This document shows positions 10,861 through 22,816 of a DNA stretch of 64,000 nt, piece after piece (position 1 is the first letter of the stretch; each line of letters starts with the position of its first letter). The stretch spans positions 42,867-106,866 of the forward strand of contig CAJQUN010001102.1 in assembly GCA_907163345.1 (NCBI GenBank). The letters are read 5' to 3'. A program made the translations under genes and the position numbers. Below the pieces are notes generated by a model that saw nothing but the letters and a program-made list of their open reading frames with translations, had not been told where the DNA came from and did not search any database. The DNA comes from Haberlea rhodopensis (lineage: Eukaryota > Streptophyta > Magnoliopsida > Lamiales > Gesneriaceae).

Positions 10861-11145
10861 TAATCTGAATAGGCATCTACTGGTCTCAAGAGGATAAACG
10901 ACCAGTTGAACAAAGAAGACCAGCAGAAGTCTAACCAACCAGTAAGAGCACTAAGCAACGAGACAAAAGAAGTACAAACATTCTCTGACAAAGGTACAAC
11001 AGAGCGGCGCACACTCCTATATCTCCGCCACCATTAGCGTCAGAGTAAAAGAGCCGTTGATTAACAAAATAGGAAAGAAGACAATCTGAATTTGGAAAGC
11101 TGATCTCTTCCTAATAAAGAAAGGCTACCGTTGGACCACTAATCT

Positions 11146-11153
11146 TATAAATA
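11146..11153 (+). promoter_or_regulatory. TATA box of the 5' LTR
   Basis: TATAAATA within a short GC-poor stretch, about 600 bp before the LTR end; the same box is present in the 3' LTR near 23454. A position inside the LTR is as expected for the retrotransposon promoter. Confidence 0.6.
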
Positions 11154-11755
11154 CGTCCAAGCAAAGAATGAAGAGGTTAGCTGAGCAATTTATTCAAATG
11201 AGAGAAACACTTGATCGTAAACAGAACAACAACTTACTGATATTCTAAAAGTTCAGCAAAAGAGCAGACAAGCAGTGCAACTGAATCTGTGACAGAGTAT
11301 TTCCAACTGAAGTCTGCTGCTCAAGAACACTCAAAGCTAAAAGTTTATTTTGTAAAGAGTGTCATAGAATCTTTTGTAATCAAATTAAGAAGTTGTGATT
11401 GCTAGGAGTTTAGGACAAGTTGTGTGAGCGCCTAAGAAGGTTGTATACTGTAAAGTGTAAACCAAGTCTTCTAGTGAATCCTTCCTGCAAAGGAAGAAGG
11501 GGAGACGTAGAACCGTTGTGCTTCGAACTTCCAGAAACAATACTTGTGTTCTTTACTTATTACTTGCTTACTATTCAGTTTTACTCCTCACAAGTCCAGC
11601 AGACGTCTTCCGCACTATAATCAGTGTCTGCTGACTTGCCTTATATTGATAAGCAACTGTAGTACTTAACAGTCTGCAGTTAACCAGAGAAAAATCGAAA
11701 TTGAATCTAGTATTTATTCAACCCCCCTTCTAAACACTACCTTGATCCTAACAAG

Positions 11756-11772
11756 TGGTATCAGAGCCAGGT
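11756..11772 (+). promoter_or_regulatory. Met-tRNA primer binding site of the Sirevirus-like element
   Basis: TGGTATCAGAGCCAGGT, two bases after the LTR end. It is complementary to the 3' end of initiator-Met tRNA, the usual Copia primer. Confidence 0.9.
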
Positions 11773-11803
11773 TTTCTCAATCTTGAGAGATTACCAAAAA
11801 CTG

Positions 11804-13762
11804 ATGGCCTCATTCAGCAAGATTCCAATGTTCAAAAAGGATGAATATTACGATTGGAGAATTTGTATGCAAGCACATCTAAGTGCCCAAGATGATGATA
11901 TGTGGTTCATCATTACTGATGGACCAATGAAGATCATGAAAGTCAATACAACAACCGCTATCTCTGGTGGTGAGCCTCAGATGGTCGAGATGGATAGATC
12001 CTTCTGGACAAATGAAGAAAAGAAAAAGGCAAATCTGGACAACGTGGCAAAAGACATACTGTTCAAAGCTCTGGACAAAAATATGTTCAACAAGATCAAG
12101 ATGTGTCCCACTGCAAAGGACATCTGGGAAAAGATTGCTCAGCTGTGCGAAGGAAATGATCAAACCAAGGAAAACAAGCTCACTATTGCCTTACAGAAGT
12201 TTGAAAACATAAAAATGATGACCGGAGAAACTCTAAGCGAATATGATGAGAGAGTAACTGGCATCATAAATGAACTCAATAGCCTTGGTAAAGATCTATC
12301 CAACAAGGAAGTCACTCTAAAAGTCATGAGAGGTCTCCCAAGAGAATGAGATGTAAATACGATTGCTATGAGAGAATCAAAAGATCTAAACAAGATAGAC
12401 CTACACGACTTATTTGCTGACTTAAAAGCTTATGAGTTCGAACTAGGTATTCGGATTGAAGATGAACCCAGCACCAGTCAACCAACCAAAGCTCTTACTG
12501 CATCTGAAGCTCCACCTGTCACAACAGAGATGACTCTTGAAAAAATATGCAACGATGCAATGGTGCTATTCGTCAAGAAATTTGGAAAGTTTATGAAGAA
12601 AAGTCAAAAGACTTATCAATCCTACCCAAGAAGACAAAGATTCAAGAATAGATCAGATGAAGATGAACGTGTATGCTTTTACTGTCTCAAACCAGGACAT
12701 TTTATTGCTGATTGTCCTAAACCAAAGAAGGATGATCAAAAGAAAGGACCAAAAAAATATAGAAAATCTAAAGAGAATAGAAGATCATCCAGAAGCGACA
12801 GAGAACAGTAAGTACTGGTGGCGGAAGAAAACAAGAAAAAATGGGCTGACTCAGAATCAGAAACTTCTTCCAGCTCATCCAATGACAGTGAAGATGAAGA
12901 AGTTCATTGTCTAATGGCCAACGACGACTGTGAGGTAAATGATCCTAATCTTTCTGAATTTACACATATTGAGCTCACAAATGCATTACAGGACATGATA
13001 ATTGAGTATCAGATGTTGTACGAATCCTTCGAGAACTACAAGACTGAACAACAAGTCCCAACAAAACAACAGAACAACGAATGTGATTGTGAACAATCCA
13101 CTGAGTTGAAAAGATTGAGGGATAAAGTAAGTCAGCTCGAAAAAAAGAGGGATGAAGCAACATGTGCATACCAGAAACTCAGTAAGCTGGTTCACACATG
13201 GAATGCATATACTGCCAGAAAAGATGAAATGCTTGAGTCGATAAGACTTGCTAGTGATCTCACCGGTATAGGCTACTTTAACAATGATAGTAATTCATCC
13301 GGCATCAAATCTCAAGTGTGTCTAGAAAGAAACAAGATTCAAACAATGAATTTTGTTAAATCAAGCACAGTATATGATCCCATTGAACTGGTTAAAGAAC
13401 CTGTTAAAGCAACACTCATTAAGGAACATGCATCACACCGAGGTATTGGTTACGTTGAACCAATCAAGAAAGCTAAACCGGGGCAAAAGTTCAGAAATGA
13501 ACTTAAACCCACTGGTCGAGCAGCTAGAGAGGTTAAACTCAACTGGTACTACAACTGTATGCCCATCCAGAAGAGGTATATTTCAAATAACAGGAACTAC
13601 AAACCAAGAGCACATGCATACACTCATTATCACACTACACAGTCAAGACCATCACCATCATTTATGAATGCACACACATTTCAGAACACACATCGACCTA
13701 AGCCACTCAGGGTCATACAAGTGTGGGTTCCGAAAGGACTAATCCTGCCCGGACCCAAGTAG
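11804..13762 (+). pseudogene. gag: Sirevirus-like gag with CCHC zinc knuckle, two or more in-frame stops
   Basis: I place the start at the ATG at 11804 (MASFSKIPMFKK), the first in frame after the primer site. Capsid core residues include AHLSAQDDDMWFIITDGPMK, NLDNVAKDILFKALDKNMF and ETLSEYDERVTGIINELNS. The nucleocapsid knuckle is CFYCLKPGHFIADC (C-x2-C-x4-H-x4-C), near 12674-12713. In-frame stops sit at 12347-12349 (TGA after LPRE, where the family usually has Trp) and 12809-12811 (TAA after DREQ). The frame then continues through an acidic, Ser-rich, probably coiled-coil segment to a stop at 13760. The solo LTR inserted five bases later. Gag and pol share one frame across the insertion site, as in a single Copia polyprotein. 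Confidence 0.85.
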
Positions 13763-13767
13763 GATTG

Positions 13768-15678
13768 TGTAATGCCTCGAGTTGTTTTATACACGTGTGA
13801 TATGATTGTGGTATAATTATATCAATTGGCAGTATGATAATGGGGGTTCGGGTTCCAAGAATGAATTAATACATGTATGAAATGATATATGGCAAGGGCA
13901 AGGAATGAAACATGGTGTACAATGATTTAAATAATAACATATCAAGCAACATGAACTAGTAGGCATTTGAATATGCATGTGAATTGAATTTGAATTGGAG
14001 TTGCATTTGAATTTGGATTTTATCTTCAAATACATGTTACTTAACATGTCATTAACTTCAAGTGAGTTAAGGAGTTAATGACCTTATATCAAGTGATTTA
14101 GGGAGGAGAATCACATAGTGTCTCATTTTACACCTACTAAAACACTACACAAGCTCCTCTCCATCTCTTTCAAGTTCTTGTTGGTTTGAGCTTGGGATTC
14201 ACTTGTGAATTGAGCTAGGAAGTTGTGTAAAGTGAAATTGTACCATCTTGGTAAGAAATTCATGGTTTTACACTTGAATTGTGTAGTTGGTGTTGAAGTA
14301 TGTGAATTTGAATATCAAATATTTATGCTTAGATTCATAACTTGTTTCTTTGCCAAGAATTGGATTCTAGGATGTTAGAAACATGTTTATATGATCCTAG
14401 GGATTTCATGAAAGGTGGTTAAATGAGAGGAAATGAATTGTGCAAGAAATACCATGAAGATATGCTTGAAATCGCCATGGTTTGAAATGTTCGAAGCGCA
14501 GCGATCGATCGGTGAGGATTTCCGATCGATCGACGCTGACAGAAACATTTGAAGGCGTTTTGAGCATGCGGCGATCGATCGGTGATTTTGAGGCGATCGA
14601 TCGGTACATGTGGCGATCGATCGGTGCTTTTGTTCGATCGATCGGTGAAAAGTGAATAGTTTGGCGATCGATCGAGAATCTGGGGCGATCGATCGGTGAT
14701 GGCAGATTGTTGAAAAATGTTAAATTTTTGTAACATTTATTTTTGAAGCCTCTTATAACATGGTATATTGTTCATGTGTTTGTAGCATCATCACAGGGGA
14801 CGGGGCAAAGAGGCAATTAGCCATCAACGCCTGATTTATTGCTTTTGTTGTCGCAGTACAGGTACGTGTTGACGTACGGAGTATAGATAGTATGTGATGA
14901 TGATGTTATGATTTTGATATCATATGATTTATGTTAGTTTTGTGTCATATGATTGGTAGTATCATATGCATGTACATACATGGATTTCATATGATTGGGA
15001 TGGATGCCTTGATAGATATGTGTATATGCTTTGGTAAGATCATTGCCTTGATAGATATGCCCGGTTTGGTATATGCTTTGGCTGGGATCGTTGCCACGAT
15101 AGATATACTACATATGCTTTGGCTTGAGAGATATACGCCTGGTTTGGGTATATGCTCTGGCTATTATCACATATGAGTACGGTACTATGATATGTGCTGC
15201 TAATATGAAGATGTGATGTAGTTCCACTGACATATTGAGCTGAATAGGCATATCATATGGGGCTCGTGATAATAGGGTGATTGTTGAGACATGTCATGAC
15301 ATAGTGCATTTGTTGATGCATGATACAGAGCATTCACTATTGATGATTTTATTGTGCTTTATCATTATTGTTATTCTTTTGATATCGCACTGAGATAGTT
15401 GTTATCTATACTCATGTTGTGTGAATATTTCTGTAGGGACTCATAGACGTGGGGAGACGGGATGTGAGTCATTTTTCGCTGCGAGCTGAACCACTGCCTA
15501 GGAGTTATCTTGTAGTAGGTTGTTGTTGTACATATGATGTGTAGTTGGTAGGTTTTTATAACTCCTGTAAGAACTGAACTAGTAAGATACTCTTAATCAG
15601 TGTATGTGACTACTTAATTCAGACTCACAGATGTATGTTAAGATAATACATAATGGATTAAGTAACGAGGACCCCACA
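13768..15678 (+). repeat. Solo LTR 2 (chromovirus type), TSD gattg
   Basis: Begins TGTAATGCCTCGAG and ends GAGGACCCCACA, flanked by gattg at 13763-13767 and 15679-15683. Removing 1911 bp plus one TSD restores the gag-pol frame of the host element (1916 = 2 mod 3, which matches the frame change), strong proof of the boundaries. No coding content. Internal features are a palindrome cluster (14501-14699) and degenerate atatgctttggctgggatcg repeats near 15000-15170. Confidence 0.9.
14501..14699 (+). repeat. Cluster of eight CGATCGATCGG motifs in solo LTR 2
   Basis: Eight copies of (g)gcgatcgatcggtg or close variants (tccgatcgatcgacg, ttcgatcgatcggtg, ggcgatcgatcgaga) spaced about 20-45 bp apart. 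Confidence 0.9.
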
Positions 15679-15683
15679 GATTG

Positions 15684-17124
15684 GGTACCAATCATTTTAT
15701 CGCTTTAATTGCAGAAAACTAGAATGTATCAAGTTCGGAGCTCAGAGTGGTTTCTGGACAGCGGATGCTCTAGACATATGACAGGAAATGCGAGCTTATT
15801 GTCTGAACTGATGAACTCCACCGGACCCAGAATAACTTTTGGAGACAACGCTAAAGGTAGAACCGTGGGTAAGGGTAAGATTATCTACGGTAACATTATT
15901 ATTAAAGATATTCTGTTGGTTGAAAATCTATGCTATAACTTGATTAGCATAAGTCAACTCTGTGACAATGGTCATTCCGTAGAATTCAACCAACACTCAT
16001 GCACAATCAAATCTACTGATGGCAGTATATTACTTGTAGGAAGAAGGCATGATAACACATATAAAATTGATTGGAATCTTAATCAGCCTACATCCTCTAC
16101 CTGCTTTGCTGCCCTGCCTACCTCCTCTACCTGCTTTGCTGCCCTGAATTCTTCCAAAAATTGGCTTTGGCACAAACGTTTGAGTCACTTAAATTTTAAA
16201 ACTATTGCCAATCTGCGTAAACTTGATCTATTCATTGGACTGCCCCAAATCGAGTTCTCAAAAGACAAGATCTGTGCAGCATGCCAACTTGGTAAGCAAA
16301 TCAGATCCTCCTTTAAGAACAAAGGGAGTAATTCTTCTTCTCGGTGCCTAGAGTTGCTGCATATGGATATGTTTGGTCCTATACCAGTAACAAGTCTAGG
16401 GGGAATGAAGTATACCCTAGTGTTAATAGACGATTACACTCGTTTTACGTGGGTCCTGTTCCTAAGTGGCAAAGATCAGGCTACTCCAAAGCTGATCAAA
16501 CTACTGAAAAGACTCCAAAATGAGAAATCGTGTGGGATAGATAGAATTCGCAGTGATAAAGGTACTGAGTTTACCAATCAGTCACTCGAATCATATCTAG
16601 ATGACCTTGGTATTAAACACGAATACTCTGCTGCTAGAACTCCTCAACAAAACGGAGTTGCTGAGCGTATGAACCGCACTTTGAAAGAAGCTGCGAGAAC
16701 TATGCTTGCGGAATCAGAAATATCACAGAGATTTTGGGCAGAAGCTGTCAACACAGCTTGTTATACGCAGAATAGATCAATGATTAATAAGCGAGCAAAT
16801 AAAACCCCTTATGAGATCTGGAACGACAGTAAGCCAAATATTTCCTACTTCCATATGTTTGGTTGCAAATATTTTATTCACAACACTCATCTCACCGCTT
16901 TTGATGCCAAATTTGATGCTCGAATATTTCTTGGTTATTCTACAGTTAGTAAAGCCTTCAGAGTATTTAATAATAGAACTCTTACTGTAGAAGAATCAGT
17001 GCATGTAAAATTTGATGAACCTACTGACTGTACGATATCTGATATGCTCGACTGGAAAGCACTTACATTGATGAAAATGTTGATGATGAGACAAATTACA
17101 GAAGCAGGACTGACTGCTCCTTAG
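15684..17124 (+). pseudogene. pol: Sirevirus-like pol: protease and integrase
   Basis: Protease active site FLDSGCSRHMTG (D-S-G) at about 15751-15786. Integrase zinc region H-x3-H (HKRLSH) and C-x2-C (CAAC), near 16171-16290. The catalytic core follows with D in HMDMFGP, D in RSDKGTEF and E in PQQNGVAERMNRTLKEA. A 30-bp tandem duplication before the zinc region repeats PTSSTCFAAL. The ORF ends at 17124 after a frameshift somewhere near 17045-17090; the reading then moves to the frame used by RT. In-frame stops at 13760 and about 15706, on either side of the solo LTR, separate it from gag. Catalytic residues are present, but the polyprotein cannot be made intact. Confidence 0.88.
16087..16146 (+). 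repeat. 30-bp tandem duplication in pol
   Basis: Two adjacent copies, 16087-16116 and 16117-16146, differing at one base. They encode PTSSTCFAAL twice and keep the frame. The segment lies between protease and the integrase zinc-binding region. Confidence 0.9.
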
Positions 17125-18962
17125 AACCAGAAGTTCCTGAATCTCAAACAGAGGAGTCTGCTGGTCAGCAAGCACCGCATCCAGCGGACAATGACACTAA
17201 CGCACTTACTCCTGCTGCAGTAGAGGGAGCAAATGAAAAAGATGCGACAATCAAAAATTCTGAATTGCCCACTCACATCCGGTCAAATGAAGAGCTCAAC
17301 CCTCTTGGACCTCCGCTCCGGTGGATGAAGGATCATCCTCCCGAGCAGGTCATAGGTAACCCTGTTGCTCCTCTACGCACCAGAGGACAAATGATTAATG
17401 AATTCCTTCATGCTACATTCATATCTCACTTAGAACCTAAGAAGATTGATGATGCTATGTTAGACCCAAGCTGGGTAGAAGATATGCAAGAAGAACTAAA
17501 TCAGTTTGAACGAAACAAAGTATGGTATTTAGTATCACGACCACAACATCACACTATAATTGGCACCAAATGGGTATTTAGGAATAAATTAGATGAAAAT
17601 GGAACAGTAATCAGAAATAAAGCAAGATTAGTCGCACAGGGCTACAGACAGGAAGAAGGCATTGATTTTGATGAAACATTTGCCCCTGTAGCTCGACTAG
17701 AAGCAATTCGCATATTTCTTGCATTTGCTGCTTTTAAAGACTTTAAAGTCTATCAGATGGATGTCAAGAGTGCGTTTCTTAACGACAAACTCCAGGAAGA
17801 AGTTTACGTTGAACAACCTCCTGGATTTGAAAGACATCAGCAGCCATCTTATGTTTTTCGTCTCAATAAAGCTTTGTATGGTCTGAAGCAAGCTCCCCGT
17901 GCATGGTATGAAACTCTATCAAAATATTTGGCTGAGCATAACTTTACCATTGGCACGGTGGACAAGACCCTTTTCAAATTCACAAAGGGAGGTCATACTC
18001 TGCTAGTCCAAATTTATGTTGATGATATTATTTTCGGCAGTACTAACTCAAAATTGTGCGAAAGATTTTCTAAAATTATGCAGGATCAATTTGACATGAG
18101 CATGATGGGAGAATTATCATTTTTCTTAGGATTGCAAGTCAAGCAATCTAGTGAAGGAATTCTGATAAATCAGTCCAAATATACTAAAGAGCTGCTGAAG
18201 AAATATGGAATGAGTACCAGCTCAGCTGCTGCTACACCAATGAGCTCATTTGCGAAACTCGACTTGGATAATTCAGGAATACCAGTCGAGGTTACAATGT
18301 ATCGAGGCATTATCGGATCTTTACTGTATTTGACAGCCAGCCGACCAGATATTATGTTTGCAGTATGAATGTGCGCCCGGTTTCAAGCAAATCCCAAGCA
18401 GTCGCACTTCACTGTTGTCAAAAGAATCCTCAAATATCTGAAAGGCACTGAGAATGTCGGTCTATGGTATCCAAGAGACTCAATTTTTAACCTTATTGGA
18501 TATTCAGATGCTGACTATGCTGGATGCAAAATTGACAGAAAAAGCACCAGTGGATATTGTCAATTTCTTGGTGATCGATTGATATCATGGGGTTGCAAGA
18601 AGCAGACATCCATAGCAACTTCTACTGCAGAGGCAGAATACCTTGCTGCTGGAAGCTGCTGTCCTCAACTGCTCTGGATTCAGCAACAACTAAGAGATTA
18701 TGGAATTGAATCCACAGAGGCACCCATATTTTGTGATAATACGTCTGCCATTGTCATAACATACAATCCAGTTCTTCATACTCGTACTAAACATATTGAC
18801 ATCCGTCATCATTTTATCAGAGATCATGTTATGAAGAAAGAAATTCGGCTCGAGTATATTTCTACCGAACAACAGGCAGCAGACATTTTCACAAAACCCC
18901 TACCGGACGCTAAGTTTTCCTACTTTCAAAATATTCTTGGTTTAATTGAAATTAATCCTTGA
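17125..18962 (+). pseudogene. pol: Sirevirus-like pol: reverse transcriptase and RNase H
   Basis: Copia RT begins near 17460 (DPSWVEDMQEELNQFERNK, then TKWVFRNKLDENG, RLVAQGYRQEEGIDFDETF, QMDVKSAFLN) and has the catalytic motif YVDDIIFGSTN at about 18016-18048. A TGA at 18366-18368 interrupts the reading after DIMFAV, where the family continues directly into MCARFQ. RNase H follows with DADYAGCKIDRKSTSGY, STAEAEYLA and CDNTSAI, then KHIDIRHHFIRD, and ends at 18962. Domain content is complete; the nonsense codon and the upstream frameshift make it a pseudogene. Confidence 0.88.
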
Positions 18963-19495
18963 TTATTTTCTTGGTAATGTATTCAGGGGGAATAACTTAG
19001 TTTATTCGCATAAATTAAGGGGGAATTTTAGTTACAATTTTATCCTGGTTATTCAAGCTCAGCTGGTAATACAATGGTCTGCTGCAGTAGGTGTATACGT
19101 ACCAGTAGGACTCTACATACCAGTAGATGTTCCTTACCAGTCGGACCCTACATACCAGCAGACTTTGCCAAGTATGCTTTGACTAAAATAACCTTCGATA
19201 CCCATTAACCTAATGGAACGTCGGAATTCAAATATACTTTTGTGTAAAATAAATTATTTCACTCCCACCTAAATCCTGTCCTTTTATTTATTGGTTAAAT
19301 CTTTTTAATCGTTAGATGATCGCCACGTATACATGTGTCCGATCATCTACAATACGACGTTACATATACTTTTCCTTTCACCGCCATTAGTTTCATTACT
19401 CTTTATCTTCTTCAACAATTCACTGCGATTAACTTTTCTTCCAGAAAATTTTATTCAACAGGATTGTTGCTGCTTTCTCCGCCTATCCTTCAGAT
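18963..19495 (+). other. Spacer between pol and the extra ORF, with two PPT-like tracts
   Basis: No coding sequence. Purine tracts caggggga (18985-18992) and aagggggaa (19018-19026) resemble the true PPT at 22803. Such internal PPT copies after pol are reported for Sireviruses. The segment 19040-19170 has short ccagtag/ccagcag phrases like the LTR. Confidence 0.5.
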
Positions 19496-22115
19496 ATGTC
19501 GAAGAATACACAGCCAAGTTTCATCACTAATGCTGTACATGTGGACTTCCATTCAATCTCCACATCATCTGATAAAGAGACAAAGGAACTGTTTCACAAG
19601 TTGGATACCTCCGGTCTCTTAGTGATCCTAAGCCAGGCTCCCACATTCTACAAGGAAGAATTACACGAGTTCTTCGCTACTGCAAAAGTTGTTGATGGCT
19701 CCGTGGTGGCATCCATCTCCGAACAATTGGTTACAATCACCCAACTTGATTTTGCCACCCACATGTGTCTTCCCTCCACAGGACTTACTGATTTCTCCAG
19801 TATTCCAGTAGAGATAAGGGAAGAGATGTGCATCATATTTTCTGACTCTACAAATTGTCTCCAACGTCCTCCGTTCAGGAAAGTGTTAATGAAGAGCCAT
19901 TTTCGACAATCCAAGGGGCTATTGTGTAAAGCCGGGTCATTTGATATCATCACCCCAGAAAAATTTGATGTTATGAGTGCCATATACAAAGGCTTGGAAA
20001 TAAAGTACTATTTCAAATTCTCACTGGTCTCGTTGTTTCTGGAAAAGGTCAATCAGGTTTCGCCCTACCACTAAGCAGCCTTTTTGACAGCAAAAACATT
20101 AAGATAGGGGCTCTCTCCAAACTTCATCCAGGGAGACTAATCACTGCGAAGTATCTTCAGATCCACATGAAACGGAACGGCAGAGAGGTTGGTCTGACGA
20201 AGCGTCGATCAAACCAAGTTATCAGTGACTCGGAACAAACCATCTCTGAATCAGCTGAGTCATCTCCTCCTCCTCCCCCCCCTAAGAAGCCCAGAACAGG
20301 AAAAGGGGCTCCTCCTGCTCTTCGACTGAGAGTCATTGCTGCTTCTGATACCATCTCCTCGGCAGGTCCGACGGCAGACATCCCTGGTAGAGAATCCAGT
20401 CATGAAAATCCTCTCCCCGAGGAACCAACTGCTTCCCTTGCTTCTTTGGTCATGGTACTTGCTACCTCAGTGGATCCAGCTGACAATCCTTCCGCACTGG
20501 CGAGCTCTCAGCAAGCACCCGACTCTATCAGTTTTAGGACACCCAAGTCCTTGTGTCCTTACTGTCATCCAAAGACCTCCACCGCTGGAAAAGGAAAAAC
20601 TCTTATGGCTCCAATGTCCACACCTGTTGCCTATGAGATACAAATGGTCATGGATACAGTTGAAGCCAAGCTGAAGCCACAGCTAGAACTTTTTGATCGA
20701 TGGGTGAAGGCACGAGTGAAAATTCACTTTAATGATTTCACTCCTGCAGCTGAGGGATCTCTTCCGTCTGATGAACTATGTGGGCGAACTTCCAGCCCTT
20801 GTCGAATCCCGTCTTCAGCATTTCAACGGTGATTCAGGCAAATCATGATAGAGCAGTTCTAAATGCTCTTGGACCAAAACTGGAAATGGCCGAGCAAGCT
20901 CTTCATGATCTTCGCATATCAACTGGTCTTCACTCATGCTCTACTGCTGAAAATGTTGCAAGCCCTGATCAGACTGATTTGCAGATAGCCACTACGGATT
21001 TGGAGATAGCTACCACTGATGCGGAGACAGCTTCAACTGCCTTGTAGGCAACTCCTCCTGCCAAAGAAATCTCCTCTCCAACTGCTCAACTTGTCTCCTC
21101 TGCTCCCAGCCCTAACAATGATCAACTGACCCAACTGATGATTGTTGATCACGAGAATGTGGACACAGTGATTCAGACTGTGGTTCATCAAGTTACCATC
21201 TCCTCTGGCAATCATGAACCCAGCGAGTCCTCACATTCAAATGAGCACACCCATTCGTCTGCCGCTGCGGTTGTCCAAGCCACTGCTACTATGGCTGTTA
21301 CTGCCCCAGACTCAACGGTTGCACCATTTATTGAAGCCACGGCTTTACTATCCACTGCAGTTATTGAAGATCATCCCGACGTTCTCGCTGCTACTGCTGA
21401 ACCTCAAATAATTGTTGTGGATCCGTCGATGGCTCAAGAACCTTCAGAGGATTTCTTTGACTTCCAAACTTCTATCCCTCTGGAGGAGCCACCAAACATT
21501 GCTGATCAGCTAGTCAACCTGTCCAACGCGATTTCTGCACTAGCCAGCGATGTCAATAAACTCAAACAGGAAGAGCGCACTGCGACTCTTATTCTTGGCA
21601 GTCATCAGCAGCACACGGATTCTCAGTTCCAGCAAGTCTATAGGGACTTAGATAGTCTAACGACTACTGTCACCAGACTTCAGACTTTTGCTGTGGATGC
21701 AGTTGCGGACGCATTTTCTCGGATCGGCCAGGCTCGTCTTCAGATCACTCAACACAATGAATCACTTCATGCTGCCACCTCACTGGCTCTTGGAGATCGG
21801 ATAGAAGACGCTAAGAAGGTCATAACCGATCAACTGGCAACAATGCAGGCAGCTTTTGCTTCTCAAATTCAAGACTTGAGCAACAGCCTACCTGCTGCTC
21901 CTCAAATTATTCGAAGACTGCCTGAGCTCAGCAGACCTGCTCCTCAGTCCCAGAGAGACCAAAGTCCAGCAAATTGCTCATCTACTGCAGCTGGACCATC
22001 CAGTAGGTCAAGGCGTCCATCTCAGCCACGGTCCCACGGCTCCAGACAACCGCAGACTGACAATCCTCCCTCCACCCGTGACTACTCCTCGCATTGGCTT
22101 GGAGGCAAACAGTAA
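19496..22115 (+). pseudogene. Extra 3' ORF of the Sirevirus-like element (unknown function), frameshifted
   Basis: Starts with an ATG at 19496. The first part (19496-about 20060) holds a compact globular-looking domain (FATHMCLPSTGLTDFSSIPV, CKAGSFDIITPEKFDVM). The reading changes frame near 20055 and continues (SKLHPGRLITAKYLQIHMKR), followed by a Ser/Pro-rich, basic, low-complexity segment up to 20832. It then changes frame again near 20800 and runs, with a TAG at 21045-21047, to 22115 as a Thr/Ala/Ser-rich region ending in a likely coiled coil (about 21510-21900). Sireviruses often carry an env-like or other ORF here. I see no signal peptide or transmembrane segment, so envelope is unlikely. 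I recall similar sequences being frequent in Lamiales genome drafts, which I cannot verify here. Confidence 0.6.
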
Positions 22116-22816
22116 CCATTATTATCTTTTTGTATTTATCCTTATCTGATTTTTTATATATACACTGAATTGTCATTTCATCTTAATCTTTATCTGAATC
22201 TTTTCTTGTGCATGATATGACACTTCACACTACAACTTGCTTGTTTTTCGCTATAAATAGCATGCTAGTTCTTTCAATTCTCTCAACGAATCATGCATCC
22301 TTTAACTACAATTCTTACTAGTCGTGCCACTGGCTCTACAAATTCATGGGTTTATTACTTATCTAAATCAACCCTACATGGGTTGATTACTTATCTAACC
22401 CACCTCTGCTAGCTCTTTCTTCTTGATCCAGTTCTGGTGCTCTTCAGTAGCCTGGAATTTGGAATCGTAGATGCCTGGGGGCTGATGACAAAAAGGGGGA
22501 AGATAGAGATAGAGTACTTTCACTGAAGACCGAGATCTAGCCAAGTGAAGACAATGGACTCTTTCTAGGCCTTTCTCTGCTCTTATGCACTTTTTCTCCC
22601 CCTCCCTTTGTCAATATCCCAATGGACTCTTTATATAAAAATGATATTCATTCAATGGCTCAGTTTGATTACTTCTTGTAATCTGCTTATCTAGTCTAAC
22701 AAATTGCAAAATCTACATTTTTTTTGTCTCTAAGTCTCAAACAGGAGTTCCTGTTCATTATTGGTCTAGCAAGAGTCTCCAGTACTAAGTTTTGTCATCA
22801 CCAAAAAGGGGGAAAT
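22116..22816 (+). other. 3' non-coding region of the Sirevirus-like element with polypurine tracts
   Basis: No gene. Two near-identical tracts occur: acaaaaaggggga at 22488-22500 and ccaaaaagggggaaa at 22801-22815. The second abuts the 3' LTR and is the plus-strand primer; the first is an extra copy of the kind described for Sireviruses. Confidence 0.7.

Larger units (their letters stand above)
10462..11753 (+). repeat. 5' LTR of the Sirevirus-like element (1292 bp)
   Basis: Begins TGTTAGGTAAACATTTC and ends TTGATCCTAACA, two bases before the primer site. Contains subrepeats (10490-10860), a TATA box at 11146-11153 and a pyrimidine-rich 3' part. No genuine gene: ORFs over the subrepeats exist only because the repeat lengths (69 and 48) are multiples of three. 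Confidence 0.9.

Noticed and set aside
10488..10897. Long ORFs encoding repeated DKHQLDEHLPDVEDLPG-type peptides
   Set aside because: They lie wholly inside the Copia LTR subrepeats, whose unit lengths are multiples of three; the same happens in the 3' LTR. Not a gene.
19496..20074. Extra Sirevirus ORF as a retroviral-type envelope
   Set aside because: No signal peptide, transmembrane segment or cysteine pattern visible; kept as unknown.
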